Shown here: positions 38,302 to 46,800 of the stretch, piece by piece
Layout: each line of letters opens with the position of its first letter
Numbering within the stretch: the first letter of the stretch is position 1
NCBI GenBank assembly: GCA_015056085.1
Contig: SVHA01000001.1
Coordinates: 124,001-188,000, forward strand
Source: Clostridiales bacterium
Lineage (GTDB): Bacteria; Bacillota; Clostridia; Christensenellales; Aristaeellaceae
Direction: 5' to 3'
DNA: 64,000 bases
Position numbers and translations under genes: made by a program
The notes under the pieces: model-generated
Database searches by the model: none
The model's input: the letters and a program-made list of their open reading frames with translations, nothing else
Told to the model about the DNA's origin: nothing

Positions 38302-39105
38302 TTAACCGTTGCGACGGCAGCAGGTGTTGCCGCAGTTACAGCCGTTGTTGCAAGTGTTGGTCAGGCCACCGGCAGCTACCGTGCCTTCGTTGCACAGGGA
38401 GGCAGGCGGGAACAGAGGCAGGCTGAAGAATTCGTCGCAGACGGACTCTGCAAACTCTTCTGCCGGGGGAATGGGGCAGAAGCCGTAGGAGGGGATGAGA
38501 ATTTCCACATCCGCCAGCACCTTCAGGATGATGGTGACGCAGATGGTCATCTGGAACTGGTTGTTGCCCAGATAAGTGCCCGCCACGCAGATGGCGCTCA
38601 CCATGGCTTCCAGTGAGTAGGGCACGATGGATTCGTCGGGGATGCTCAGCAGCACGTCCCGGTTCACGCTGACCACGCCCTTGCCGATGTATTCCACATT
38701 GCGGCTGTCCGTGAACAGAATGTCGATGGGCACATCCACCGTGCAACGCACACGGGCAAAGCAGGGACGGTCACAGAGGCGGTCCACCGTCAGGTTGCGG
38801 ATGGTGCCCTGGGTGGAGGTGCTGCGGCAGCTTTCAAAAGTGATGGGCGGAACAGGCGCAGACGTGGGCGTTACAGGTTCCTGCACTTCCTGGCAGCCGC
38901 AAGTGTTGCACTGGCAAGTGGTGTTCACCTGGGCGTAACTGGTGATGGTCACGACCTGTCTGTCGAGCTGCTCCTGCATCAGCGCGCTGTCATACACACG
39001 CTTGACCTGCACGCAGACCTTCTCTTGCAAACCGTCGATGGCATTGCCGGAAATGGTGCCGGGGCAGCAGTTGTTGTTGGCGTTTTTGTAGGAATAGAAA
39101 GACAT
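38302..39105 (-). CDS. Cysteine-rich putative spore coat protein
   Basis: A 267-residue protein of a family common in spore-forming Clostridia. The N-terminus has NNCCPGTISGNAI and KVCVQVKRVYDS, the middle has a TCQCNTCGCQE cluster, and the end is NGCNCGNTCCRRNG; about 20 cysteines in all. The central part (110-220) resembles SPOCS/DUF3794-like domains of coat-morphogenesis proteins. There is no signal peptide, consistent with assembly from the mother-cell cytoplasm and disulfide cross-linking, which I infer. AAAAGGAGG precedes the ATG at 39105. A CATA-type -10 lies about 50 nt upstream. Confidence 0.75.
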   Translation of the reverse strand: MSFYSYKNANNNCCPGTISGNAIDGLQEKVCVQVKRVYDSALMQEQLDRQVVTITSYAQVNTTCQCNTCGCQEVQEPVTPTSAPVPPITFESCRSTSTQGTIRNLTVDRLCDRPCFARVRCTVDVPIDILFTDSRNVEYIGKGVVSVNRDVLLSIPDESIVPYSLEAMVSAICVAGTYLGNNQFQMTICVTIILKVLADVEILIPSYGFCPIPPAEEFAESVCDEFFSLPLFPPASLCNEGTVAAGGLTNTCNNGCNCGNTCCRRNG

Positions 39106-39155
39106 CAAACCATTCCTCCTTTTCGCGGCCCCCTGCGGTGGGAGCCTTCACCAGC

Positions 39156-39182
39156 AAAGTATGAGGCAGATGGAAAGTGGTG
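39156..39182 (-). promoter_or_regulatory. Candidate sporulation-sigma promoter for the cysteine-rich protein
   Basis: On the minus strand a CACC box (39182-39179), 15 bp, then CATACTTTG (39163-39155). This resembles the AC ... CATAnnnTA layout of sigma-K promoters. Distance to the ATG is about 50 nt. Confidence 0.4.
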
Positions 39183-39190
39183 CAACAAAA

Positions 39191-39218
39191 GAAAAATCCC
39201 TCCGGCGATGTGCCGGAG
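39191..39218 (-). terminator. Terminator of the D,D-carboxypeptidase gene
   Basis: On the minus strand CTCCGGC (39218-39212), loop, GCCGGAG (39206-39200), GGATTTTTC. It lies 13 bp after the stop codon. Confidence 0.85.
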
Positions 39219-39230
39219 AGAATCGAATCT

Positions 39231-40703
39231 TTACTTAAGGTATCTGCGGCTGTTGCGGGGCAGGCGTTCCTGCCGCTTGTGGATGCGCCGGTAAATGCGC
39301 CGGGCGATAAGGAGAATCACCACGAAGGCAATCAGGGGAGAGAGGAAAATCAGCAGCAGATCGAGGGAGAAAGGCGGGAAGGGATTCTCGTCGGATTCTG
39401 TTTCGGCGACGATTTCTTCCAGCGTCTTGGGGATATTTTCGCGCCTTGCCACAGAGCGGTTTGCGGTGAGGTTGAAAACGGCCAGATCGCCTTCCTGGGT
39501 GACATAGGTCATCGTGCCCAGAACTTCGCCGGCAGTGATGGGCGCAGAGAAGTCACGGGCATATTCAATCAGCACCGTGTCCCGAAGGTGCCCGGCCATG
39601 TACTCCACTTCGTCCTTGGTGGCGGTGATTTTGACCTGGGAGGCCGCCTCGTCCGCCGGGACGCAGCTGAGGGTCACCTGGCCCATCATGGTATCGTTGA
39701 GGGAAAAGTTGCTGGCTTCCAGCGTGATGGGATTCATGTTGTACAGTTCCACCGGCGTGACGCTGATGAACTGGGAGAAGCCGTATTCCATCAACTTTTT
39801 TGTGTCGCCGTACATATCAGAGGAATTGGAGTATAGCACCACGCTGATCAGATCGACGCCTTCTTTGGTGGCGGAACCGACATAGCAGTAAGCTGCACGG
39901 CTGTGGGAGCCGGACTTGACGCCGGTGATGTACTGATAATAATGACGGTTGGGATTGTCTTCTGTGGGCACACGCATGATTTTATGGCGTGTGGTGATGG
40001 TGCGGCTGCGCTGTGCGTTGGTGCGGGGCAGGTTGTAACTGGTGGTCCCGGCAATCTTACGGAAGGTCTCGTTGTCCATGGCGACACGGGTCAGCATGGC
40101 CAAATCCCGGGCAGTGGAGTAATGGGCGTCGTCATGCAGGCCGTGGGGGTTGACAAAATGGGTATTGTAGCATCCGTTGAGCACCGCAAACTCGTTCATC
40201 AGATCCACAAATGCTTCCACCGAGCCGGAAACGTGCTCTGCAATGGCGATGGCGCCGTCGTTACCTGAGCGCAGCATGGTGCCGTAGAGCAGATCCCGCA
40301 TGATGATCTGTTCCCCTTCACGCAGCCCCATGGTGGAGGAATCTTCCGGCAGATTGACAGCACGGGCGCTGACGGTCACGACTTCGTCCATCTCGCACAT
40401 CATGATGCCCAGCAGCACCGTCACGATCTTCGTGGTGGAAGCGGGATACATGATAGCGTCGGGATTTTTCTCAAAGATAACACGCCCGGTGTGCTCTTCA
40501 ATCAGGATGGCAGCAGCAGCCACCAACTGATCTTCATCCAGCAGTTCGGGGTGATCGGAATCATAAGGATTGGCGTCAGGATTCCGGGTGGGAGAGGGCA
40601 TCTCGTCAGCCAGTGCGATGCTGAAAAGCATCAGCAGCGCCATTAGCAGGCTGATGAGGCGCAGTCCGCCGCGGCGCAGGCGGATGAATATGCTTTTGTC
40701 CAC
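39231..40703 (-). CDS. D-alanyl-D-alanine carboxypeptidase (S11, DacA-like)
   Basis: A 490-residue penicillin-binding protein of the S11 family that trims the terminal D-Ala from peptidoglycan stems or serves spore cortex remodelling. N-terminal signal sequence (about 10-32) ends near ALADEM. Active-site motifs are ASTTK near residue 87, SGN near 148, and KSG near 267 in place of KTG. A C-terminal beta domain and a membrane span (LDLLLIFLSPLIAFVVILLI) followed by a basic tail anchor it. The GTG at 40703 is chosen because AAGGAGG is 8 nt upstream; the GTG at 40712 overlaps that site. Confidence 0.94.
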   Translation of the reverse strand: MDKSIFIRLRRGGLRLISLLMALLMLFSIALADEMPSPTRNPDANPYDSDHPELLDEDQLVAAAAILIEEHTGRVIFEKNPDAIMYPASTTKIVTVLLGIMMCEMDEVVTVSARAVNLPEDSSTMGLREGEQIIMRDLLYGTMLRSGNDGAIAIAEHVSGSVEAFVDLMNEFAVLNGCYNTHFVNPHGLHDDAHYSTARDLAMLTRVAMDNETFRKIAGTTSYNLPRTNAQRSRTITTRHKIMRVPTEDNPNRHYYQYITGVKSGSHSRAAYCYVGSATKEGVDLISVVLYSNSSDMYGDTKKLMEYGFSQFISVTPVELYNMNPITLEASNFSLNDTMMGQVTLSCVPADEAASQVKITATKDEVEYMAGHLRDTVLIEYARDFSAPITAGEVLGTMTYVTQEGDLAVFNLTANRSVARRENIPKTLEEIVAETESDENPFPPFSLDLLLIFLSPLIAFVVILLIARRIYRRIHKRQERLPRNSRRYLK

Positions 40704-40737
40704 GGCGGTCACCTCCTTGTGTCCTCAGAATGAAGTC

Positions 40738-40766
40738 ATTATAACATGGTTGGGGGATTTTGTGAA
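40738..40766 (-). promoter_or_regulatory. Promoter of the D,D-carboxypeptidase gene
   Basis: On the minus strand TTCACA (40766-40761), 17 bp, TATAAT (40743-40738). Confidence 0.75.
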
Positions 40767-40812
40767 TTCCTGGCAGGTTGCGGGGCGATATTTTACCCTT
40801 GTAACTGAGATG

Positions 40813-41652
40813 TTACAGGGGGAGGGCAGCAGCTTCCGGCATTGCAAAGGGCGGCATGCCATTGACGCCGATGAGCTGCATCACCAGGAAAGCCACACCC
40901 AGAATGGCCACATACAGCGCAAACCAGTTCAGCGAAACCCTCGTGATGAGCCGCAGCATGAATCGGATGGCGAGATAGCCGCTGACCGCAGCCACAGCGA
41001 TGCCAATCAGCGTGGGCAGCAGGGAGAGTTCCGCCAGCAGGCCATCCTTCATGGCGCCATAGCCTTCAATGAACAGGCTGGCTGCGATGGCAGGAGCGCT
41101 CATCATGAAGGAGAACTTCGCTGCGCCCTTGCGGTCAACGCCAGCAAGCAAGCCGCCCGCCAGCGTGGAGCCGCTACGGCTTACGCCGGGCAGAAGGGCA
41201 ACGCCTTGCATCACGCCCATGATGATGGACTGCAGCAGATTGGGTGATTCCGTTTTCGCTTTCATCCTATTGGACAGGGTTTCGGCCAGCAGCAGGAAGA
41301 AACCAGTCATCAGGAAAGAAATGCCCATGAACCAGCCGGTGTCAGCACCGTCGAGGAAGTCATCAAAGAGCACCTTCACCACCAGCGCAGGCAGGGACGC
41401 CACAAAGAGCATCAATAGCGTCTTGGACTTGAAGGGGTTTTTCAGGATGGCAAGCCAATCCTTGCGGAAGACGATCAGCACAGGAATCAGCGTGCCGACG
41501 TGAAGGAAAATGTCCAGCATCTTATAAGCAGCGGTCTGATCGTTAAGACCCATGAAGATGCGCCCCAGCAGCAGATGTCCGCTGGAAGAAATGGGAAGGA
41601 ATTCCCCCAGGCCCTGAACAAGGCCCAGCAAAGCCGCCTGAAGAATGTTCAT
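40813..41652 (-). CDS. uppP: Undecaprenyl-diphosphatase UppP/BacA
   Basis: A 279-residue polytopic membrane enzyme that dephosphorylates undecaprenyl pyrophosphate, recycling the lipid carrier for cell-wall synthesis and giving bacitracin resistance. Signature motifs EFLPISSSGHL near residue 17 and GVSRSGSTL near 157 are present, along with about eight spans. The ATG at 41652 follows AAAGGAG; a longer frame to 41727 crosses the promoter. It stands as a single gene with its own promoter. Confidence 0.96.
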   Translation of the reverse strand: MNILQAALLGLVQGLGEFLPISSSGHLLLGRIFMGLNDQTAAYKMLDIFLHVGTLIPVLIVFRKDWLAILKNPFKSKTLLMLFVASLPALVVKVLFDDFLDGADTGWFMGISFLMTGFFLLLAETLSNRMKAKTESPNLLQSIIMGVMQGVALLPGVSRSGSTLAGGLLAGVDRKGAAKFSFMMSAPAIAASLFIEGYGAMKDGLLAELSLLPTLIGIAVAAVSGYLAIRFMLRLITRVSLNWFALYVAILGVAFLVMQLIGVNGMPPFAMPEAAALPL

Positions 41653-41694
41653 TGTCAATCTCCTTTCCTGCGGGTTGACCTGTATAACCTCTGA

Positions 41695-41723
41695 ATTATA
41701 CCACACAATTGCCAATCTGTCAT
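41695..41723 (-). promoter_or_regulatory. Promoter of uppP
   Basis: On the minus strand ATGACA (41723-41718), 17 bp, perfect TATAAT (41700-41695), 43 bp before the start. Confidence 0.82.
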
Positions 41724-41815
41724 CCACAGGTTGGGTTTGAAGGCTGATTTTTCTGCGTGAATGTGATTTTTCTTCGCCTAAACCGTAAATTCAGACCGTT
41801 TGGGTGGCTTTTGAA

Positions 41816-41844
41816 TTGCAACAACGGGATAAATATGTTACAAT
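41816..41844 (+). promoter_or_regulatory. Promoter of the rbgA-rnhB-yraN unit
   Basis: TTGCAA (41816-41821), 17 bp, TACAAT (41839-41844). These two hexamers are the same as in the promoter at 5671. Confidence 0.78.
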
Positions 41845-41911
41845 ATCTTGGATATACAAAAGATAAACTGGGGGAAATGTTTCCCTGAAAGAAATCAGGC
41901 AGGTGAATTGT

Positions 41912-42826
41912 ATGGACATTAACTGGTATCCGGGACATATGGCAAAATCCAAACGTCTGCTGGCTGAACAGCTGCGCCGGGTGGATGTGGTGATCGAACT
42001 GTGCGACGCCCGTTTGCCGTATTCCAGCCGCAACCCGGATCTGGATAAACTCATCAACGGAAAAAAGAGGGTACTGCTGCTCAATAAGGCTGATTTGGCA
42101 GATCAGACGTCGACCTCTATGTGGCTGAACTATTTCCGCACCCAGGGCATTGATGCGGCGCCTTATAATGCCGCTTCCGGCAAGGCGAAGGACGCCCTGG
42201 CGGTGATTGACCGTGCCGCTAAGGAAGCCGTGGAAAGGGCAGCTGCCAAGGGTATTCGCAAGACGGTGCGGGCCATGGTGGTGGGCGTGCCCAATGTGGG
42301 CAAGAGCACCTTCACCAACAAGCTCCACGGCGGCAATGTGGCTAAAACGGGCGATCGACCCGGCGTGACACGCAACAATCAGTGGGTGAGAATTTCCCCC
42401 TATCTGGAACTGATGGACACCCCCGGCTTGCTCTGGCCCCGGCTGGATGACCAGCTGGCGGCACGTCGTCTGTGCTACATCGGAACGGTGAAGGATGACG
42501 TGGTGGATCTGCCCATGCTGACGATTCATCTGCTGCAGGATATGCTGAACGTCAAGCCCCAGCAGGTGATGGAACGATTCCGCTTTGACAATCCCGACCT
42601 TCGGGGAGAGGAACTGCTGGAAGCGGTGTGCAAGGGACGAGGCTTCCTGATGAAGGGCGGCGTATGCGACTACGATCGTTGCTGCTCTGTTGTGCTGGAT
42701 GAATTCCGTGCTGGCAAACTGGGTCGCATCACCCTGGAAACACCCGCCAAACCCAAGCCCCGGCTGACAATTCCCGGGGCAAAGGACGAAAAGGCTCCTC
42801 AGGAGGGAAATCATGGCGAAGACTGA
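41912..42826 (+). CDS. rbgA: Ribosome biogenesis GTPase RbgA (YlqF)
   Basis: A 304-residue circularly permuted GTPase needed for late 50S subunit assembly in Firmicutes. The order of G motifs is permuted: NKAD (G4) near residue 53 comes before the P-loop GVPNVGKST near 126 and DTPG (G3) near 168. The N-terminus INWYPGHMAKSKR is diagnostic. The ATG at 41912 follows AGGTGA; the GTG at 41903 lies inside that site. It overlaps rnhB by 14 bp. Confidence 0.96.
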   Translation: MDINWYPGHMAKSKRLLAEQLRRVDVVIELCDARLPYSSRNPDLDKLINGKKRVLLLNKADLADQTSTSMWLNYFRTQGIDAAPYNAASGKAKDALAVIDRAAKEAVERAAAKGIRKTVRAMVVGVPNVGKSTFTNKLHGGNVAKTGDRPGVTRNNQWVRISPYLELMDTPGLLWPRLDDQLAARRLCYIGTVKDDVVDLPMLTIHLLQDMLNVKPQQVMERFRFDNPDLRGEELLEAVCKGRGFLMKGGVCDYDRCCSVVLDEFRAGKLGRITLETPAKPKPRLTIPGAKDEKAPQEGNHGED

Positions 42827-43430
42827 CAGGGAAGCCCATGCCAGAGCGCTGCTCAATCATGACGCTCGTTTTACGGGCTGCGTGGTGGCTGGCATCGATG
42901 AAGTCGGCAGAGGGCCGCTGGCGGGCAATGTGGTCACGGCTTGCGTTGTGATGCCCCCGGAGCCGCTGCTGATCTGGGTGGATGACAGCAAGAAACTGTC
43001 AGAATCCCGCCGGGAGAAGGTCTATGAGGAAATCATGGAACACGCCATCTATGTGGGCGTCGGCCAGGCAAGCCCGGAGGAAATCGACGAAATCAACATT
43101 CTGAATGCCACCAAGAAGGCCATGCAGGAAGCAGCGGCCCAGGTGCCTGCTGATGTGTTCCTTATCGACGCCGTGACGAATCTGGGCCTGAAAGGGGAGG
43201 AAGTCGCCATCATCAAAGGCGACGCCACTTCCTATGCCATTGCGGCAGCCAGCATCGTGGCCAAGGTCACCCGTGACCGCCAGATGCTTGAGGCAGACAA
43301 ACTCTATCCCCAGTACGGATTTGCCCGAAACAAGGGATATGGCACGGCGGAACATATTGCCGCCCTGAAGGAATTCGGCCCTTGCCCGCTGCATCGGCGC
43401 TCCTTCATCAAGAATTTCGTGGCAGAGTAA
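42813..43430 (+). CDS. rnhB: Ribonuclease HII
   Basis: A 205-residue RNase HII that removes ribonucleotides and RNA primers from DNA. The catalytic region GIDEVGRGPLAG near residue 28 gives the Asp-Glu pair; further acidic residues in LIDAVTNL fit the family. The C-terminal HRRSFIKNF is typical. AGGAGG lies 14 nt before the ATG's upstream neighbour within rbgA, and the overlap indicates coupling. yraN follows after 15 nt, as in many clostridia. Confidence 0.96.
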   Translation: MAKTDREAHARALLNHDARFTGCVVAGIDEVGRGPLAGNVVTACVVMPPEPLLIWVDDSKKLSESRREKVYEEIMEHAIYVGVGQASPEEIDEINILNATKKAMQEAAAQVPADVFLIDAVTNLGLKGEEVAIIKGDATSYAIAAASIVAKVTRDRQMLEADKLYPQYGFARNKGYGTAEHIAALKEFGPCPLHRRSFIKNFVAE

Positions 43431-43445
43431 ATTCAGGAGCAAGCA

Positions 43446-43799
43446 ATGAAACAGTATGCAACCGGCCTGGAAGGGGAGAATATCGCAGAAGAATTTCTCC
43501 TTGCCAAGGGGATGACTTGCCTCGAAAAGCGATTTCGGGGTGCTGACGGTGAAATTGACCTGATTATGCTCGACGGCGAAACCGTGGTGTTCGTGGAGGT
43601 CAAGTCCCGCCCGGACAGCCGGAAGGGGATGGGGCTGATGGCCGTCACCCCCGCCAAGCAGCGCAGGATGGCCCATGCCGCCCTTGCTTTTCTTGCAAAA
43701 AGGGAATGGATGAACGTTCCTGTTCGTTTTGATGTTATCGAGATCAGCCGCAGCGGTGTGATGCATATTTCCAATGCCTTCATGCCGCCAGCGGAGTGA
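43446..43799 (+). CDS. YraN family protein (UPF0102)
   Basis: A 117-residue protein with an endonuclease-like core: GLEGENIAEEFL near the N-terminus, then GEIDLIM and FVEVKSR, the E/D ... ExK pattern of restriction-type nucleases. The family occurs next to rnhB and comM, and a role in DNA processing is suspected but not proven. CAGGAGC before the ATG is a moderate ribosome binding site. In many clostridia comM follows directly; here a giant glycosyltransferase gene intervenes. Confidence 0.92.
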   Translation: MKQYATGLEGENIAEEFLLAKGMTCLEKRFRGADGEIDLIMLDGETVVFVEVKSRPDSRKGMGLMAVTPAKQRRMAHAALAFLAKREWMNVPVRFDVIEISRSGVMHISNAFMPPAE

Positions 43800-43823
43800 T
43801 CATTATTCAGAAAGAGGTGTCCT

Positions 43824-46800
43824 ATGACCCGAGTGAAGACAGGCAGGCTGCTATTGGCCCTTCTGCTGATGCTGCTGTTTATTTTCCCTGCAGTTGCTGA
43901 GGAAGGTCCCAACCTGCTGTATAACGGTGATTTTGAAGAACTGGACGAAGACGGCCTGCCCGTGGGCTGGTATACCGACGAATGGATCCATCAGGAAGGG
44001 TATACCCTCTATCAGACGTCTGATGACGCCCGAAGCGGCGAAAAATCCGCCGTGGTGAACAATCTGGGTCTGAATGACGCCCGGTTTGCCCAGACGGTTT
44101 CTGTGGAGCCGGAATCGCTGTATTGCCTGTCCGGGTGGATCAAGGCAACGGATGTTTCTGAAGAAGGCCGGGGCGCCAATCTTTCTATTGAGGGCCTGTA
44201 TGCCTTTTCTCAGAGCCTGTATGAAACCGACGGCGAATGGTGCCTGGTGGAAATGTACGGCGAAACGGGTCCCGAACAGTATGGAGTGACCGTGTTTGCC
44301 CGGTTGGGCGGTTACAGCGGCGAAAGCACCGGCGTGGCCCAGTTTGACGGCCTTTCCCTGCGGAAAGTGGATTCTGTTCCGGGCGATGGTGTGGCGAAAT
44401 TGTGGTTTACCCCCGAAGTGCCGGAAATTCAGCCCATGCCCGAAGAGTCAGAGCCGGAAGATGCCAAGCCTTTCCTGCCTTGGCTTATGGGAATCGCCGC
44501 CGTGTATGCCTTTGCAGTATTCACGGTGATGAAGCGCTTCAGGAAGAACGAACTTGCCATGAATCCGTACAGCGCTTTCATGCCCTGGGTGCTGGGTGCT
44601 GGTCTGCTGGTAGCCTTTGCTGTGCGGGTAGTGGTGGCTTCCTTTGTGACTGGCTATCCGGTGGACGTGAACTGCTTCCTGTCCTGGGGCAATACCATGG
44701 CTCAGGTGGGACCCGGTGCGTTCTATCAGACCACTTCCTTCTGTGATTATGCTCCCGGTTATATCTATGTGATGGGCCTCAACGGCTGGATCACTAATCT
44801 TTTGGACAATTATCAATACGGCGCCATGGTTCACAAGATGATCCCCATGATCTGCGATGTGGTGATGGCCATGCTGCTGTATGTGATCGGACGACAGCGC
44901 AAGCTGGATGACCGAACCTCCACTGCTGTGGCGCTGCTGTTTGCCTTCAACCCCGCCATGATTCTCAACAGCGCCGCATGGTGCCAGATCGACAGCGTGC
45001 TGTGCCTGCTGCTGATGCTGGTGGCGTGGCTGGCTATCCGGGAAAAGTGGGCGGCGGTGCTGCCGGTATACGTGCTGGCGATCCTCGTGAAGCCTCAGGC
45101 GCTGATGATGGGCTTTCTGGGACTGGCGGCAATCATCCTGCATCTGATTCAGCATCGCAAGGACAACAAGGCCGTCTGGCTGCAACTGCTGATCGGTCTG
45201 GGTCTGTCTGCCGTTGTGGCAGCAGTGATTGTGCTGCCTTTCAGCCCGAATCAGGAAACGCCCTTGTGGCTGATCAATCTCTACGGCGAAACGCTGGCTT
45301 CCTATCCCTATGCGACGGTCAACGCCGCCAACATTTACTACCTCTTCGGCGCCAATTGGAGTCCCATTGCAGACCTTTGCGGTGTTGCGCCTGCTCTGGT
45401 GTTCTGCGGGCTGAGCATCCTGTGGACCGTGTACATCTTCATCACACACCGGCGAAATGTGGACTGGTACGCCGTTGTGCAGATGGTGGTGGGCAGCGTG
45501 TTTGCGCTGGCTTTCATGGTGATGGCCTTCCTGCCTGTGTCCTGGACAGTACTGGGTACTTCTGCCATGGTCATGGCTTTCCTACTGATTCTGCCCATGT
45601 ACTTCCGTGGTGGCAAACTGGAAAACCTGCCCCTGTGCGGCGCTGCGATTTTCCTGCTGTTGCACGTTTTCGGTATCAAGATGCACGAGCGGTATCTTTT
45701 CCCCGCGCTGATTCTGCTGGCCATGGCAGCCTTGCTGCGCCGTGATCGCCGGATTCTGATCCTGCTGGGTATGTCCACTGTGACCGTGTTCCTTAACGAG
45801 GGCATCGTGCTGGACAACGCCATCCGGTTGGGGTCCTCCATGGGCCACCTGAACAATGACACGTTGGTTATCAACAACATCATTTCCGCCATCAGCGTGC
45901 TGACGGCTCTGTTGGGCGTGTGGACGTGCCACAGCGTCTGCCTGGGGGTGGAAAATGACGGCTTCCGGCTGCTTCATAAGGTACTGGCGCTGAAGATTTT
46001 CCGCACCCGGGAGGTGAAAGAGACTCCCGGAACGCCGGAACAGTACCGTACCTGGAACAAGGACGCTTCCCTCCACTGGAAGGGCCTTGACTGGCTGCTG
46101 ATGCTGTCTGTGACGATTGTGTACGCTGTGGTGTGCCTGTTGACGCTGGGTTCCACCAAGGCGCCGCAAACCCCGTGGAAATCCACCTCTGTCAACGAGC
46201 AGGTGATCATCGACCTGGGGCAGCATTACGACGATGTGTCCATGCTGTATTTTGCTCAGGTGTCCTACCACAATTTCACCGTAGCGGTGAGCGATGACGG
46301 CGAGAACTGGTCGGAGGAATACTGGGCACAGATGAATGAAGGCCAGTGCTTCCGCTGGGTATATCTTGTGCCCGCCATGGAGCATTCCAGCGGGGAAGTG
46401 CTGTACACCACGCCCAATACAGTGGACGGCGTGCAGAAACTTTCCGGGCGATATGTGCGCATCAGTGCCCGGCAGATTGGCCTGACACTCAACGAGGTCA
46501 TCTTCAAGGACAGCGAGGGTGAAATCATTCCCGCCAGGGCGATTTCCCAGCATTATGCCCTCCCTGAATCACCCAACTATTCCGACATCAGCCTGCTGAC
46601 GGACGAGCAGGACACCCTTGACGGTGAACCGGGCTGGTGGAATTCCACCTACTTTGATGAAATCTATCATGCCCGCACGGCCTACGAACATCTCCACGGC
46701 CTGACCACCTACGAGGTCAGCCATCCGCCGCTGGGCAAGGTGATCATGTCCTGGGCGGTGGGCATTTTCGGCATGACGCCCTTTGGCTGGCGCTTTGCCG

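Noticed and set aside
40767-40825. Inverted repeat near the uppP stop as a terminator
   Set aside because: CCCTGTAAC/GTTACAAGGG overlaps the stop codon but has an imperfect stem and no clear T-run on the minus strand.
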